Below are positions 54,750-63,049 of a DNA stretch of 64,000 bases, in pieces. Positions within the stretch are counted from its first letter, which is position 1. Every line of letters starts with the position of its first letter. The translations under genes were made by a program, and so were the position numbers. Origin of the DNA: Streptomyces sp. B3I8 (GTDB lineage Bacteria; Actinomycetota; Actinomycetes; Streptomycetales; Streptomycetaceae); NCBI RefSeq assembly GCF_030816915.1, contig NZ_JAUSYN010000002.1:1308501-1372500 (forward strand). Direction: 5' to 3'. Below the pieces are notes generated by a model. That model was not told the DNA's origin and ran no database searches. It saw only the letters and a list, made by a program, of their open reading frames with translations.

Positions 54750-55620
54750 CCGACTCGGAGACCTCGGCCCCTCCGCGGGCCCCGGCACCGGCCGTCTCCG
54801 GCGTCTTGTCCGCCTTGTCCGCCGTCCCGCGTGCGCGGGCCCTGCGGGCGGCCGGCACCACCAGTGGGGTCCCCGTCTCCGGGTCGTCGACGACCTGGCA
54901 GCGCAGCCCGAAGACCTCCTCGACCAGCTCGGCCGTGACGATCTCCTTGGGCGCTCCCTCGGCCACCACCCGCCCCTCCCGCAGCGCCACGAGATGGGTG
55001 GCGTAGCGGGCCGCGTGGTTGAGGTCGTGCAGGACGGCGACGAGCGTGCGCCCCTGCTCCTCGTGCAGGTCGGCGCAGAGGTCGAGGACGTCGATCTGGT
55101 GCTGGATGTCGAGGTAGGTGGTCGGCTCGTCGAGGAGCAGCAGCGGGGTCTGCTGGGCGAGCGCCATGGCGATCCACACCCGCTGCCGCTGCCCGCCGGA
55201 CAGTTCGTCGACGTAGCGGTCGGCGAGGTCGCCGATCCCGGTGCGCGCCATCGACTCCCGTACCACCCGCTCGTCCTCGGCCGACCACTGCCGCAGCAGT
55301 CCCTGGTGCGGGTAGCGGCCGCGACCGACCAGGTCGCCGACGGTGATGCCGTCCGGCGCGATCGACGACTGCGGCAGCAGTCCGAGGGTGCGGGCGACCT
55401 TCTTCGCCGGCATCGACTGGATGACCTGCCCGTCCAGCAGCACCCGGCCCTCGTTCGGCCGCAGCATCCGCGACAGCGCGCGCAGCAGCGTGGACTTGCC
55501 GCAGGCGTTGGGGCCGACGATCACGGTGAACGAGTTGTCGGGTATCTCCACCGACAGCCGCTCGGCGATCACGCGCTGGTCGTAGGCGAGGGTGACGTTG
55601 TCGGCGGACAGGCGGTTCAC
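54733..55620 (-). CDS. ferric-siderophore ABC transporter, ATP-binding subunit (FecE/FepC type)
   Basis: Protein of 295 aa. Walker A is VGPNACGKSTLLRALSRML (Ala for the usual Gly), the Q loop is LLPQSSIAPDGITVGDLVGR, the signature is DELSGGQRQRVWIAMALAQ, Walker B is LLLLDEPTTYLDIQHQIDVL, and the switch His is in AVLHDLNHAARYATH. The C-terminal 45 residues are a disordered Ala/Glu extension. GTG 55620 has AAGGAG. It lies 80 bp after the second permease in the same operon. Confidence 0.93.
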   Translation of the reverse strand: MNRLSADNVTLAYDQRVIAERLSVEIPDNSFTVIVGPNACGKSTLLRALSRMLRPNEGRVLLDGQVIQSMPAKKVARTLGLLPQSSIAPDGITVGDLVGRGRYPHQGLLRQWSAEDERVVRESMARTGIGDLADRYVDELSGGQRQRVWIAMALAQQTPLLLLDEPTTYLDIQHQIDVLDLCADLHEEQGRTLVAVLHDLNHAARYATHLVALREGRVVAEGAPKEIVTAELVEEVFGLRCQVVDDPETGTPLVVPAARRARARGTADKADKTPETAGAGARGGAEVSESATGAS

Positions 55621-55700
55621 GGTGCTCCTTCGGACGTTCCGGTGCCGCGGGGCCGGGTGTTCTGGTTCGCCGGGCCGCGAGTGCTCGTTCGCCGGGCCGC

Positions 55701-56744
55701 TCATATCCGGCCCGCCCTGCGCTCGGTGACCAGCAGCCACAGCAGATACGCCCCGCCGAGCACCCCGGTGACCACGCCGACGGGAAGCTGGTCGGCGCCG
55801 AAGGCCCGCTGCGAGACCAGGTCGGCCACGATCAGCAGGGTGGCGCCCATGCACATGGCGGGCACCAGGTTGGGCCCGGGCGAGCGGGTCAGCCGCCGGG
55901 CGAGCTGCGGCGCGGTCAGCGCGACGAACCCGACCGGCCCGACGGCGGCGGTGGCACCGGCGGTGAGCAGCACCGCGGACACCATCAGCACCATCCGTAC
56001 GCGCTCCACGCGCACCCCGAGCGCGTACGACAGGTCGTCACCCATCTCGGTCATCAGCAGTCCGCGCGCGTTGACGAGGACGAGCGGCACGAGGACCGCA
56101 CACAGCACGAGCAACGGCCACACCTGCGTCCAGTCGCGGCCGTTGAGGGACCCGGTCATCCACACCACCGCGCGGGCGGCGTCGACGATGTCGGCCTTGG
56201 TGAGCAGATAGCCGTTGACCGCGGTGACCATCGCGGAGACGCCGATGCCGACCAGGACCAGCCGGTAGCCGTGCACGCCCCGCCGCCAGGCGAGCAGGTA
56301 GAGGGCGAACCCGGTGACCAGTCCGCCGGCCAGCGCGCCGAGCGTGACGGCGGTGGCGCTGCCGGAGAACAGCACGATCACCACCAGCGCGCCGGCCGTC
56401 GCGCCCTGCCCGAGCCCGAGCACGTCCGGACTGCCGAGCGGATTGCGCGAGATCGACTGGAACAGCGCCCCGCCGAGCCCCAGCGCGGCCCCCACGAGGA
56501 GGCCGACGAGGACGCGCGGCAGCCGCAGGTCGCGGACGATGTACTCCTGGATCCGCGTCCCGTGGCCGGTCAGCGTCCGGACCACGTCGGTGGCGGAGAC
56601 CGGGAAATCGCCGGTGCCGATCAGCGCGACGCTCGCGGCGAGCGCGACGAGCACCAGCAGGACGACGACGGTGACCGCGCGGGCGTCCACCCTGAGGGAG
56701 AGCCCGCCGCGGGTGCGCACCGCCCGGATGTGTGTGGCCTTCAC
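55701..56744 (-). CDS. iron-siderophore ABC transporter permease (FecCD family), second subunit
   Basis: Protein of 347 aa with about nine to ten TM helices. The family landmarks are RDLRLPRVLVGLLVGAALGL, GGALFQSISRNPLGSPDVLG (coupling region) and GPVGFVALTAPQLARRLTRS. It forms the heterodimeric membrane channel with the upstream permease. GTG 56744 overlaps the upstream stop (GTGA). It is placed under the same iron box. Confidence 0.93.
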   Translation of the reverse strand: MKATHIRAVRTRGGLSLRVDARAVTVVVLLVLVALAASVALIGTGDFPVSATDVVRTLTGHGTRIQEYIVRDLRLPRVLVGLLVGAALGLGGALFQSISRNPLGSPDVLGLGQGATAGALVVIVLFSGSATAVTLGALAGGLVTGFALYLLAWRRGVHGYRLVLVGIGVSAMVTAVNGYLLTKADIVDAARAVVWMTGSLNGRDWTQVWPLLVLCAVLVPLVLVNARGLLMTEMGDDLSYALGVRVERVRMVLMVSAVLLTAGATAAVGPVGFVALTAPQLARRLTRSPGPNLVPAMCMGATLLIVADLVSQRAFGADQLPVGVVTGVLGGAYLLWLLVTERRAGRI

Positions 56745-57787
56745 AGTTGTGTCGTCCTCCTGCGCCGGACGAGGAAGATGAACACCGGACCGCCGAGGAT
56801 CGCGGTGACGATGCCGACCTGCAGTTCGGCGGGCCGGGCGACCATCCGCCCGATCACGTCGGCGCCGAGGAGCAGCACCGGGGACAGCACGGTCGCGTAC
56901 GGCAGGATCCAGCGCAGATCCGGGCCGGTGAAGGACCGTACGAGGTGCGGGACCATCAGCCCGACGAACACGATGGGGCCGCAGGCGGCGGTGGCCGCGC
57001 CGCACAGCATGGTGGCGGCGAGCATGGACAGCGCGCGGGTGCGGTTGAGGTGGGCGCCGAGCGCGCGGGCGGTGTCGTCGCCCATGGCCACCGCGTTCAG
57101 CGGCCGGGCCAGCCCCAGCGCGAGCAGGCTGCCCACCACCATGAACGGGGCGACCTGGACGATCGTGGAATGCGTCGCGGAGGCCAGCGAGCCGACCGTC
57201 CAGAACCGCATCCTGCCCAGCGCCGCGTCGTCCATGATCATGACGGCCTGGAGGTAGCCGTAGAGGGCCGCGCTGATCGCGGTGCCGGCCAGCGCGAGCC
57301 GTACGGGGGTGGCGCCCCGGCTGCCGCCGAGGAACCACACCAGGGCGCCGACCGCGGCGGCCCCGAAGAAGGCGAACCACACGTAGCCGTTCAGCGAGGT
57401 GACGCCGAAATAGGTGATGGCGGTGACGACCGCCGCGGAGGCGCCCGCGTTGATGCCGAGGATGCCGGGGTCGGCGAGCGGGTTCCGGGTGAGCGCCTGC
57501 AGCACGGCCCCGGCGAGCCCGAGCGCGGCCCCGGCGAGCAGCCCGAGCAGCGTGCGCCACACCCGCTCGTCGACGACCACGTCGGCGTACGTGCCCGTGT
57601 CGTGGAACAGCCCGTGCCAGACCTGGTCCAGGGGCAGCTCCTTGGCCCCGATCGCGATACTCGCGAGCGCGACCCCCGCCAGCACCACCAGGGACAGGAG
57701 CAACCCGACGGCACGCGCCGCCGCCCGCCGCCCCGGGGGCGCGGAAGCGCTCACCGCACGCGTTTCAGGAACACTGTCGACCAACAC
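56741..57787 (-). CDS. iron-siderophore ABC transporter permease (FecCD family), first subunit
   Basis: Protein of 348 aa with about nine to ten TM helices. VWRTLLGLLAGAALGLAGAV, LQALTRNPLADPGILGINAG and GPIVFVGLMVPHLVRSFTGP match the FecCD/BtuC family. It is the first gene of a permease-permease-ATPase operon for ferric siderophore import. GTG 57787 lies only 5 bp from the iron box, so the transcript must have a very short leader. No substrate-binding lipoprotein gene is adjacent. Confidence 0.93.
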   Translation of the reverse strand: MLVDSVPETRAVSASAPPGRRAAARAVGLLLSLVVLAGVALASIAIGAKELPLDQVWHGLFHDTGTYADVVVDERVWRTLLGLLAGAALGLAGAVLQALTRNPLADPGILGINAGASAAVVTAITYFGVTSLNGYVWFAFFGAAAVGALVWFLGGSRGATPVRLALAGTAISAALYGYLQAVMIMDDAALGRMRFWTVGSLASATHSTIVQVAPFMVVGSLLALGLARPLNAVAMGDDTARALGAHLNRTRALSMLAATMLCGAATAACGPIVFVGLMVPHLVRSFTGPDLRWILPYATVLSPVLLLGADVIGRMVARPAELQVGIVTAILGGPVFIFLVRRRRTTQL

Positions 57788-57792
57788 AGAGC

Positions 57793-57806
57793 TTAGGTTA
57801 ACCTAA
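57793..57806 (-). promoter_or_regulatory. iron box (DmdR/IdeR operator)
   Basis: TTAGGTTAACCTAA is a perfect 14-bp palindrome matching the IdeR/DmdR consensus halves TTAGGTTA and AACCTAA. It lies 5 bp upstream of the first permease start, where the holo-repressor would block transcription in iron excess. Confidence 0.85.
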
Positions 57807-57850
57807 CCTCTCCTGCGAGCCCCGGCGAGGGGCTCAGGGAGCGACCCCGT

Positions 57851-58056
57851 AAGGGGCGCGGGGAACCGCGCGAGCAACCACGACGCACCCGCACCCGCAC
57901 CCGCACCCGCACCCGCACCCGCACCCGCACCCACCACACAACCCACCCACTCCAGCTCTCGAGCGCACCCGCCCGAAGGGCGAACCGGGGGGCCAACGGG
58001 CGAAGCCCTTTGAAGAGGCGGAAAGGGTAAGGGCGGCGGAGGCGAAAAAACCCGCC
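57851..58056. repeat. streptomycete dispersed intergenic repeat, copy 3
   Basis: Module A, AAGGGGCGCGGGGAACCGCG then CGAGCAACCAC, is at 57851-57880. Module B, with CGGGCGAAGCCCTTTGAAGA and GGAAAGGGTAAGGGCGGCGG, then GGCGAAAAAACCC, is at 57985-58056. An eight-copy hexamer microsatellite lies between the modules. The element fills the gap between the HAD gene stop and the iron box. Confidence 0.7.
57884..57931. repeat. CGCACC hexanucleotide microsatellite, 8 copies
   Basis: Eight perfect tandem copies of CGCACC (48 bp), followed by degenerate CACCACACAACCCACCCAC. It is intergenic, about 80-130 bp from the iron box, and prone to slippage. Confidence 0.9.
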
Positions 58057-58072
58057 GTCACCCCACCCACCG

Positions 58073-59107
58073 TCACACCCCCAGCCGCGCCAACCCCTTC
58101 CCCCCGTCCAGCTCACAGGCCCCGTCCCCCGCCACCGTCCACGCCACCGCGCACAACGCCCGCAACCCGTCCACCGGCTCCCCGTCCCCCTCCAACCGCA
58201 GCTCTCCCCCACTCGCCGCAGCCGTCCACCCCCCGCACCGGAAGCGGCCGTCCCCCACGTCCGCCACCTCCGGCTGCCCCGTCAGCAACCCCCGCAGATC
58301 GACGTCGACATACGTCGGCCGATGCCGCGCCGGCGCCGCCAGCAACTGCGCCCCGTCCGTCACCCCCGTGAGCACCAGCAACGAGTCGACGCCCCCGTTG
58401 AACGCCCCCTCGATGTCCGTGTCCAGCCGGTCCCCCACCACCAACGGCCGCTCGGCCCCGGTGCGCAGGATCGTCTCCCGGTGCATCGGCGGCAACGGCT
58501 TCCCCGCCACCTGCGGCGTCGCCCCCGTCGCGATCCGCACGACCTCCACCGCCGCCCCGTTCCCCGGCGCGATCCCCCGCGCACTGGGAATCGTCAGATC
58601 CGTGTTCGACGCGAACCACGGCACCCCCCGCGCGATCGCGTAACTCGCCTCCGCGAACCGCCCCCACGCCAGGTCGGGGCCGCCGAACCCCTGCACCACC
58701 GCCACCGGTTCGTCGTCCGCCGACTCCACCGGCGTCAGCCCGCGCTCGCGCAGCGCCACCCGCAGCCCCTCGCCGCCGATCACCAGCACCCGCGCACCCG
58801 CCGGCACCTGGTCGCTGATGAGCCGGGCCACCGCCTGCGCGGAGGTCACCACGTCGGACGCCTCGGCCGCTATCCCCAGCTCCGTCAGATGCGCGGCCAC
58901 CGCGTCCGGGGTCCGCAGCGCGTTGTTGGTGACGTACGCCAGCCGCATCCCCCCGTCCCGGGCCGTGCCGAGCGACTCCACCGCGTGGTCGATCGCGACA
59001 CCGCCCGCGTACACGACCCCGTCGAGGTCGAGCAGCGCCGTGTCGTACGCCTCGCTCAGGGGCCGTGCGCTGCCCTCGGGCCGCGTCCTGACCGCACTCC
59101 GGCTCAT
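58073..59107 (-). CDS. HAD-family phosphatase, NagD-like (class IIA)
   Basis: Protein of 344 aa. Motif I is ALLDLDGVVYAGG with the nucleophile Asp, motif II is AYVTNNALRTPDAV, the cap includes APGNGAAVEVVRIATG, motif III is the Lys in QVAGKPLPPMHRE and motif IV is VVGDRLDTDIEGAFNGG. The C-terminal 80 residues form an extra beta-rich domain found in actinobacterial members. It dephosphorylates a small phosphoester or nucleotide; in the family p-nitrophenyl phosphate and UMP or glycerol phosphate are common substrates. ATG 59107 has AGGAG upstream. Confidence 0.88.
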   Translation of the reverse strand: MSRSAVRTRPEGSARPLSEAYDTALLDLDGVVYAGGVAIDHAVESLGTARDGGMRLAYVTNNALRTPDAVAAHLTELGIAAEASDVVTSAQAVARLISDQVPAGARVLVIGGEGLRVALRERGLTPVESADDEPVAVVQGFGGPDLAWGRFAEASYAIARGVPWFASNTDLTIPSARGIAPGNGAAVEVVRIATGATPQVAGKPLPPMHRETILRTGAERPLVVGDRLDTDIEGAFNGGVDSLLVLTGVTDGAQLLAAPARHRPTYVDVDLRGLLTGQPEVADVGDGRFRCGGWTAAASGGELRLEGDGEPVDGLRALCAVAWTVAGDGACELDGGKGLARLGV

Positions 59108-59156
59108 TCCGCATCGCTCCTCGTTCACTCGCCTCCCCCGATCATCCCCCACGGCA

Positions 59157-59184
59157 CTGACAGCCTCACCGGCGCACTTACGAT
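59157..59184 (+). promoter_or_regulatory. leaderless promoter of the DUF1015 gene
   Basis: -35 CTGACA (59157-59162), 16-bp spacer and -10 TACGAT (59179-59184), with ATG 59191 six bases further on. No Shine-Dalgarno is present. This is the clearest SigA/HrdB-type leaderless promoter in the window. Confidence 0.65.
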
Positions 59185-59190
59185 GCTCGG

Positions 59191-60477
59191 ATGAACTCTG
59201 CAGGTCCCGGGGACGCACCCGCGCACATGGGCCTTGATCTGACGCCCTTCCGGGGCCTGCGCTACAACCCGGAACGCGTCGGCAGCCTCTCCGCCGTGAC
59301 CTCCCCGCCGTACGACGTGGTGGTCCGCCCCGACGGGCTGCTCCATCTGGAATCCGCCGACCCGCACAACATCGTCCGGCTGATCCTGCCGCAGGCCGGC
59401 ACGCCCTCCGCCCGCAACGAACGGGCCGCGGACACCCTGGACCGCTGGGTCGCCGAGGGCGTCCTCGCCCGCGACCCCGAACCCGCCCTGTACGTCTACG
59501 AACAGCGCGACGGCACCGGTCTCGTCCAGCGCGGCCTGATCGGGACGCTGCGCCTGTCCGAGCCGTCGGACGGCGTCGTCCTCCCGCACGAGGACGTCAT
59601 GCCGCACGTCGTCGCCGACCGCGCGGACCTGATGCGTGCGACCCGCGCCAACCTCGAACCCCTGCTGCTGACCTACCGCGGCGACGGCGGTACCACCGGC
59701 GCGCACGCCGTCGTGGAGCGCGCCACGGGGCGCCCACCGCTGCTGTCCACCACCACGGAGGACGGCTTCGGACACCGTCTGTGGGCGGTCACCGACCCCG
59801 TCGAGATCGCCGCGGCCCGGGCAGACCTGGCCGGCCGTCAGGCCCTCATCGCCGACGGCCACCACCGCTGGGCCACCTACCTGCGGCTCCGCGCCGAGCA
59901 CCCCTCACCCGGCCCGTGGGACTTCGGCCTGGTCCTGCTCGTCGACACCGCCCTCCACCCCTTGCGCGTCCGCGCCATCCACCGGCTGCTGCCCAGGCTC
60001 CCGTTGGCGGACGCGCTGTCCGCGCTGACGGGCCTGTTCCGGATACGGCATCTGCGGGCGCCGCTCACCGAAGCGCTGGACGCCCTGGCGGACGCCGCAC
60101 GCACGGGCAACGCGTTCCTCCTCGCGGGCGACGGCGCCTTCCACCTCGTCGACCTCCCCTCCCCCGACCTCCTGGCCCGCACCGTCCCGACGGACCGCCC
60201 GGAGGCCTGGCGCACCCTGGACGCGACGGTCCTGCACGCCACCCTCCTGGATCATGTCTGGCGGATCCCCGAGGACTCACCGGAGCACGTCGCCTACATC
60301 CACGACACCGCGTCCACGGTGGAGAAGGCGGAACGCGAGGGGGGCACGGCGGTACTCCTCCACCCGGTCCCGGAGGACATCGTGCGCACCCTCGCCCAGC
60401 AGGGCGTCACGATGCCCCGCAAGTCCACGTCCTTCGGCCCGAAGCCGGCGTCGGGCCTGGTCCTGAGGACGCTGTAG
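59191..60477 (+). CDS. DUF1015 family protein
   Basis: Protein of 428 aa, predicted cytosolic. It opens DLTPFRGLRYNPERVGSLSA, then VTSPPYDVV, and has the conserved HNIVRLILPQ, a LYVYEQRDGTGLVQRGLIGT strand set and the hallmark LIADGHHRWATYLRLRAEH. The His-His-Arg motif suggests a catalytic or metal site. The C-terminus ends ITMPRKSTSFGPKP-like, also conserved. The family is widespread (related to SerC-adjacent and HPr-kinase-regulator-like proteins in anaerobes) but without an established activity known to me. Confidence 0.85.
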   Translation: MNSAGPGDAPAHMGLDLTPFRGLRYNPERVGSLSAVTSPPYDVVVRPDGLLHLESADPHNIVRLILPQAGTPSARNERAADTLDRWVAEGVLARDPEPALYVYEQRDGTGLVQRGLIGTLRLSEPSDGVVLPHEDVMPHVVADRADLMRATRANLEPLLLTYRGDGGTTGAHAVVERATGRPPLLSTTTEDGFGHRLWAVTDPVEIAAARADLAGRQALIADGHHRWATYLRLRAEHPSPGPWDFGLVLLVDTALHPLRVRAIHRLLPRLPLADALSALTGLFRIRHLRAPLTEALDALADAARTGNAFLLAGDGAFHLVDLPSPDLLARTVPTDRPEAWRTLDATVLHATLLDHVWRIPEDSPEHVAYIHDTASTVEKAEREGGTAVLLHPVPEDIVRTLAQQGVTMPRKSTSFGPKPASGLVLRTL

Positions 60478-60504
60478 GCGGAAGCGCGGCAAGCGGAAAG
60501 CGGA

Positions 60505-60548
60505 ACGGGGCGGCCGGCGCGAGAAACTCCCCGCGCCGACCGCCCCGT
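60505..60548. terminator. bidirectional terminator-like stem-loop
   Basis: Arms ACGGGGCGGCCGGCGCG (60505-60521) and CGCGCCGACCGCCCCGT (60532-60548) pair over 17 bp with one mismatch and a 10-nt loop. It lies between the convergent DUF1015 and TPR genes. Confidence 0.7.
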
Positions 60549-60557
60549 CCGGCATCC

Positions 60558-62678
60558 TCAGTCCTTCTCGGACACCGCGCCCTTCACAACGCCGCCCTCC
60601 GACTCCCCGTCCTCGACCCCGGCCTTGTCTTCAACCTTGGTCTCCACCTCGACCTCGGCCTCGACCTTGTCCTCGACCTCGGCCTTGTCCTCGACTTCGA
60701 GCTCGTCCTCGGCCTCGTCTTCGCCCTCGACGAGCGCGTCCATGAACTCCACGCCGTCCAGCTCCGCCAACCGGTCGGACGCGTCGGTGCTGCCGTCCTT
60801 GTCGGACTCCACCGCCTTGGCGAACCACTCCCGTGCCTCGCCCTCACGCCCCGCCGCGAGCAGTGCGTCGGCGTACGCGTACCGCAGACGCGCGGTCCAC
60901 GGCTGCACGGAGGTGGAGGCCAGTTCGGGGCTCTGCAACGTGACGATCGCCGCGTCGAGCTGCCCCATGTCCCGCCGCGCCCCCGCCGCGACGAGCCGCA
61001 TCTCGACCTGCCCGGCCTTGTCCAGCTTGTGCACCTCGGGCGCCCCGGCCATGTCCAGCGTCTTCTCCGGCCGGCCGAGCCCACGCTCGCAGTCCGCCAT
61101 GACGGGCCACAGGTCGGTGTTGCCGGTCATCCGCCGCGCCGCCCGGAACTCGGCGAGTGCCTCCCCGTACTTCTGGGTGGCGTAGGCCGCGAACCCGGCC
61201 GCCTCCCGTACTGCGGCGACGCGGGACGCCAGCCGCAGGGCCACCCTGGAGTACGCGTACGCACCCTCGGGGTCCTCGTCGATGAGCCGGGCGACCATCA
61301 CCAGGTTCTTCGCGACGTCCTCGGCGAGCGTCTTGGGAAGGCTCTGCAGCTCCTGCCGCACGTCCTTGTCGATCTCGTCCCCAGTGACCTCCTCCGGGAT
61401 CGGCAGCCGCTTGATCGGCTCACGATCGCGGTCACGGTGGTCCCGGTCACGCTCGTCGCGGAACCGCCCACCGCCGCCGCGTCGGTCGTCCCCGCCGCGG
61501 AAACCACCGGGACGGCCACCACGGTCGTCGCGCCGGTCGTCACGGCGGGGCCCGCGCCCACGGTCGTCTCGGCCCCGATCGTCACGGCCCCGATCGTCAC
61601 GGCCCCGATCGTCACGGCCCCGATCGTCACGGCCACGGAATCCGCCGCGCTCGCCCCGATCGTCGTCACGCCGCCCGAAGCTCCGACGATCGTCGTCACG
61701 CCGGAAGCCCTGGCCCTGGCCTCCCCGGCTGTGGCTGTCCCGGTCATCGCGCCGGGCACCGGGACGGTCGTCACGCCGGTCATCCCGACGGAAGGCCGGC
61801 CGGTCGTCACGCCGATCGTCACGACGGAAAGCAGGCCGGTCATCACGCCGATCATCACGACGGAAAGCAGGCCGGTCATCACGCCGATCATCACGACGGA
61901 AAGCAGGCCGGTCATCACGCCGATCATCACGACGGAACTCACCGCGGTCCCCACGGTCCCCACGCTCCTCGCGCCGGAACCCACCACGATCGTCCCGCCC
62001 CCGGAAGCCCCCACGGTCGTCGTCCCGCCCTCGGAAACCCCCGCGACGGTCATCACCACGCCGATCGTCACGGCGGTCGTCACGACGATCGTCACGACGG
62101 AAGGCCGGCCGGTCATCACGGCGATCGTCACGACGGAAAGCAGGCCGGTCATCACGGCGGTCATCACGGCGATCGTCACGACGGAAAGCAGGCCGGTCGG
62201 CGTCGCGGCGGAAACCGCGGTCCCGGTCGTCCCGCCGAGGCGCCCCGGAACGGTCGTCGCGACGGAACGGAGGACGTCCCCCACGCTCGCCCTCCCGCCG
62301 GTCGTCACGACCGCCGCCACCACTGCGGTCGTCATCACGCCGACCGTAGCTCCGACGATCGTCGTCACGACGATCGTCCCGACGAAACGCCGGCCGGTCG
62401 TCTCGACGGTCATCGCGGCGGAACCCACCGCGGTTGTCCGCAGGCCGCTCGCCGCCGCGGCGATCCTCGCCTCGACGGTCGTCACGTCGACCGTAGCCAC
62501 CGCGATCACGATCGCCGAATCCACCACGCCCGGTCCCGCCGCTACCGCTCCGGCCCTCACGGCTGTCCCGGCTATCGCGGTTGTCGCGACGCGGACCTCC
62601 TCGGAAGCCGCCCCGGTCACCACTGTCCCGGCGGCGCTGCTCGCGCTCCGGTCGCTCGTCGGGAGAGTTGGTGGACAT
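60558..62678 (-). CDS. TPR-like protein with a 418-residue Arg/Asp-repeat disordered domain
   Basis: Protein of 706 aa. About residues 1-418 are almost only Arg, Asp, Gly plus Phe/Pro, with RGG-like spots (GDRGGFRGGPRRD; GRGGFGDRDRGGYGRRDD) and many copies of DDRPAFRRDDRR. The folded part (about 419-640) begins EPIKRLPIPEEVTGDEIDKD and has TPR-like helices: YAYSRVALRLASRVAAVREA, YGEALAEFRAARRMTG and YADALLAAGREGEAREWFAK. An acidic Glu/Asp/Val/Lys tail follows. Mixed-charge Arg/Asp and RGG tracts favour RNA binding and phase separation. ATG 62678 has AGGAG. It is the first gene beyond the rRNA terminator. Confidence 0.82.
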   Translation of the reverse strand: MSTNSPDERPEREQRRRDSGDRGGFRGGPRRDNRDSRDSREGRSGSGGTGRGGFGDRDRGGYGRRDDRRGEDRRGGERPADNRGGFRRDDRRDDRPAFRRDDRRDDDRRSYGRRDDDRSGGGGRDDRREGERGGRPPFRRDDRSGAPRRDDRDRGFRRDADRPAFRRDDRRDDRRDDRPAFRRDDRRDDRPAFRRDDRRDDRRDDRRGDDRRGGFRGRDDDRGGFRGRDDRGGFRREERGDRGDRGEFRRDDRRDDRPAFRRDDRRDDRPAFRRDDRRDDRPAFRRDDRRDDRPAFRRDDRRDDRPGARRDDRDSHSRGGQGQGFRRDDDRRSFGRRDDDRGERGGFRGRDDRGRDDRGRDDRGRDDRGRDDRGRGPRRDDRRDDRGGRPGGFRGGDDRRGGGGRFRDERDRDHRDRDREPIKRLPIPEEVTGDEIDKDVRQELQSLPKTLAEDVAKNLVMVARLIDEDPEGAYAYSRVALRLASRVAAVREAAGFAAYATQKYGEALAEFRAARRMTGNTDLWPVMADCERGLGRPEKTLDMAGAPEVHKLDKAGQVEMRLVAAGARRDMGQLDAAIVTLQSPELASTSVQPWTARLRYAYADALLAAGREGEAREWFAKAVESDKDGSTDASDRLAELDGVEFMDALVEGEDEAEDELEVEDKAEVEDKVEAEVEVETKVEDKAGVEDGESEGGVVKGAVSEKD
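61540..62420 (-). repeat. coding repeat array of the Arg/Asp domain
   Basis: Units of about 36 bp built from CGACGGAAAGCAGGCCGGTC and ATCACGCCGATC-type segments recur in several blocks, encoding DDRPAFRRDDRR. A shorter unit, ATCGTCACGGCCCCG, is tandem near 61575-61630 (GRDDRGRDDRG). The blocks around 61790-61940 and 62095-62200 are nearly identical, indicating recent duplication. Confidence 0.8.
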
Positions 62679-62764
62679 GGGGAACTCCTGTCTTCGGCAC
62701 TACGGTTATTCTTGCGCGTCGGGTACCCGACCCACTCGGAGGAAAAATTCAGAAAACAAACCAG

Positions 62765-62815
62765 GAAAACAAAAAGGACCCCTGGTCCCAGCATGTCGCT
62801 GGGACCAGGGGTCCT
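62765..62815 (-). terminator. intrinsic terminator of the rRNA operon
   Basis: Arms AGGACCCCTGGTCCCAGC (62775-62792) and GCTGGGACCAGGGGTCCT (62798-62815) pair perfectly over 18 bp with a 5-nt loop. On the minus strand the stem is followed by TTTTTGTTTT (62765-62774), a true U tract. It lies 9 bp beyond the 5S 3' end. Confidence 0.93.
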
Positions 62816-62824
62816 CCAAAGATT

Positions 62825-62943
62825 GTTCGGCGGTGTCCTACTCTCCCACAGGGTCCCCCCTGCAGTACCATCGGCGCTGTAAGGCTTAGCTTCCGGGTTC
62901 GAAATGTAACCGGGCGTTTCCCCTACGCTATGACCACCGAAAC
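62825..62943 (-). rRNA. rrf: 5S ribosomal RNA
   Basis: About 119 nt. On the minus strand it begins GTTTCGGTGGTCATAGCG, continues with the loop B/C region CATTTCGAACCCGGAAGCTA and ends in GGACACCGCCGAAC. The 5' and 3' ends pair as helix I (GTTTCGG with CCGAAC). It closes the rRNA operon, 23S-5S, transcribed on the minus strand. Ends are accurate to a few bases. Confidence 0.95.
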
Positions 62944-63049
62944 CCTAATGGTTTCGAGCGAACAAGCACACTTTTCAATTGAAGAGCAGCGTTCAGCTCT
63001 CTGCCGACAACTGTTCGTTGTCTCAGAACTAACACAGTGGACGCGAGCA

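Noticed and set aside
61540..62420. Regularly repeated units that might suggest a CRISPR array
   Set aside because: Repeats are in-frame coding units without unique spacers, within an ORF, and no cas gene is near.
59781..62882. A 1,033-codon open frame on the plus strand rich in Thr/Val/Ile-Thr repeats
   Set aside because: It is antisense to the Arg/Asp repeat gene, and its repeats are the mirror of that coding repeat. It has no start signal, and the minus-strand frame has a ribosome binding site and a recognisable folded domain.
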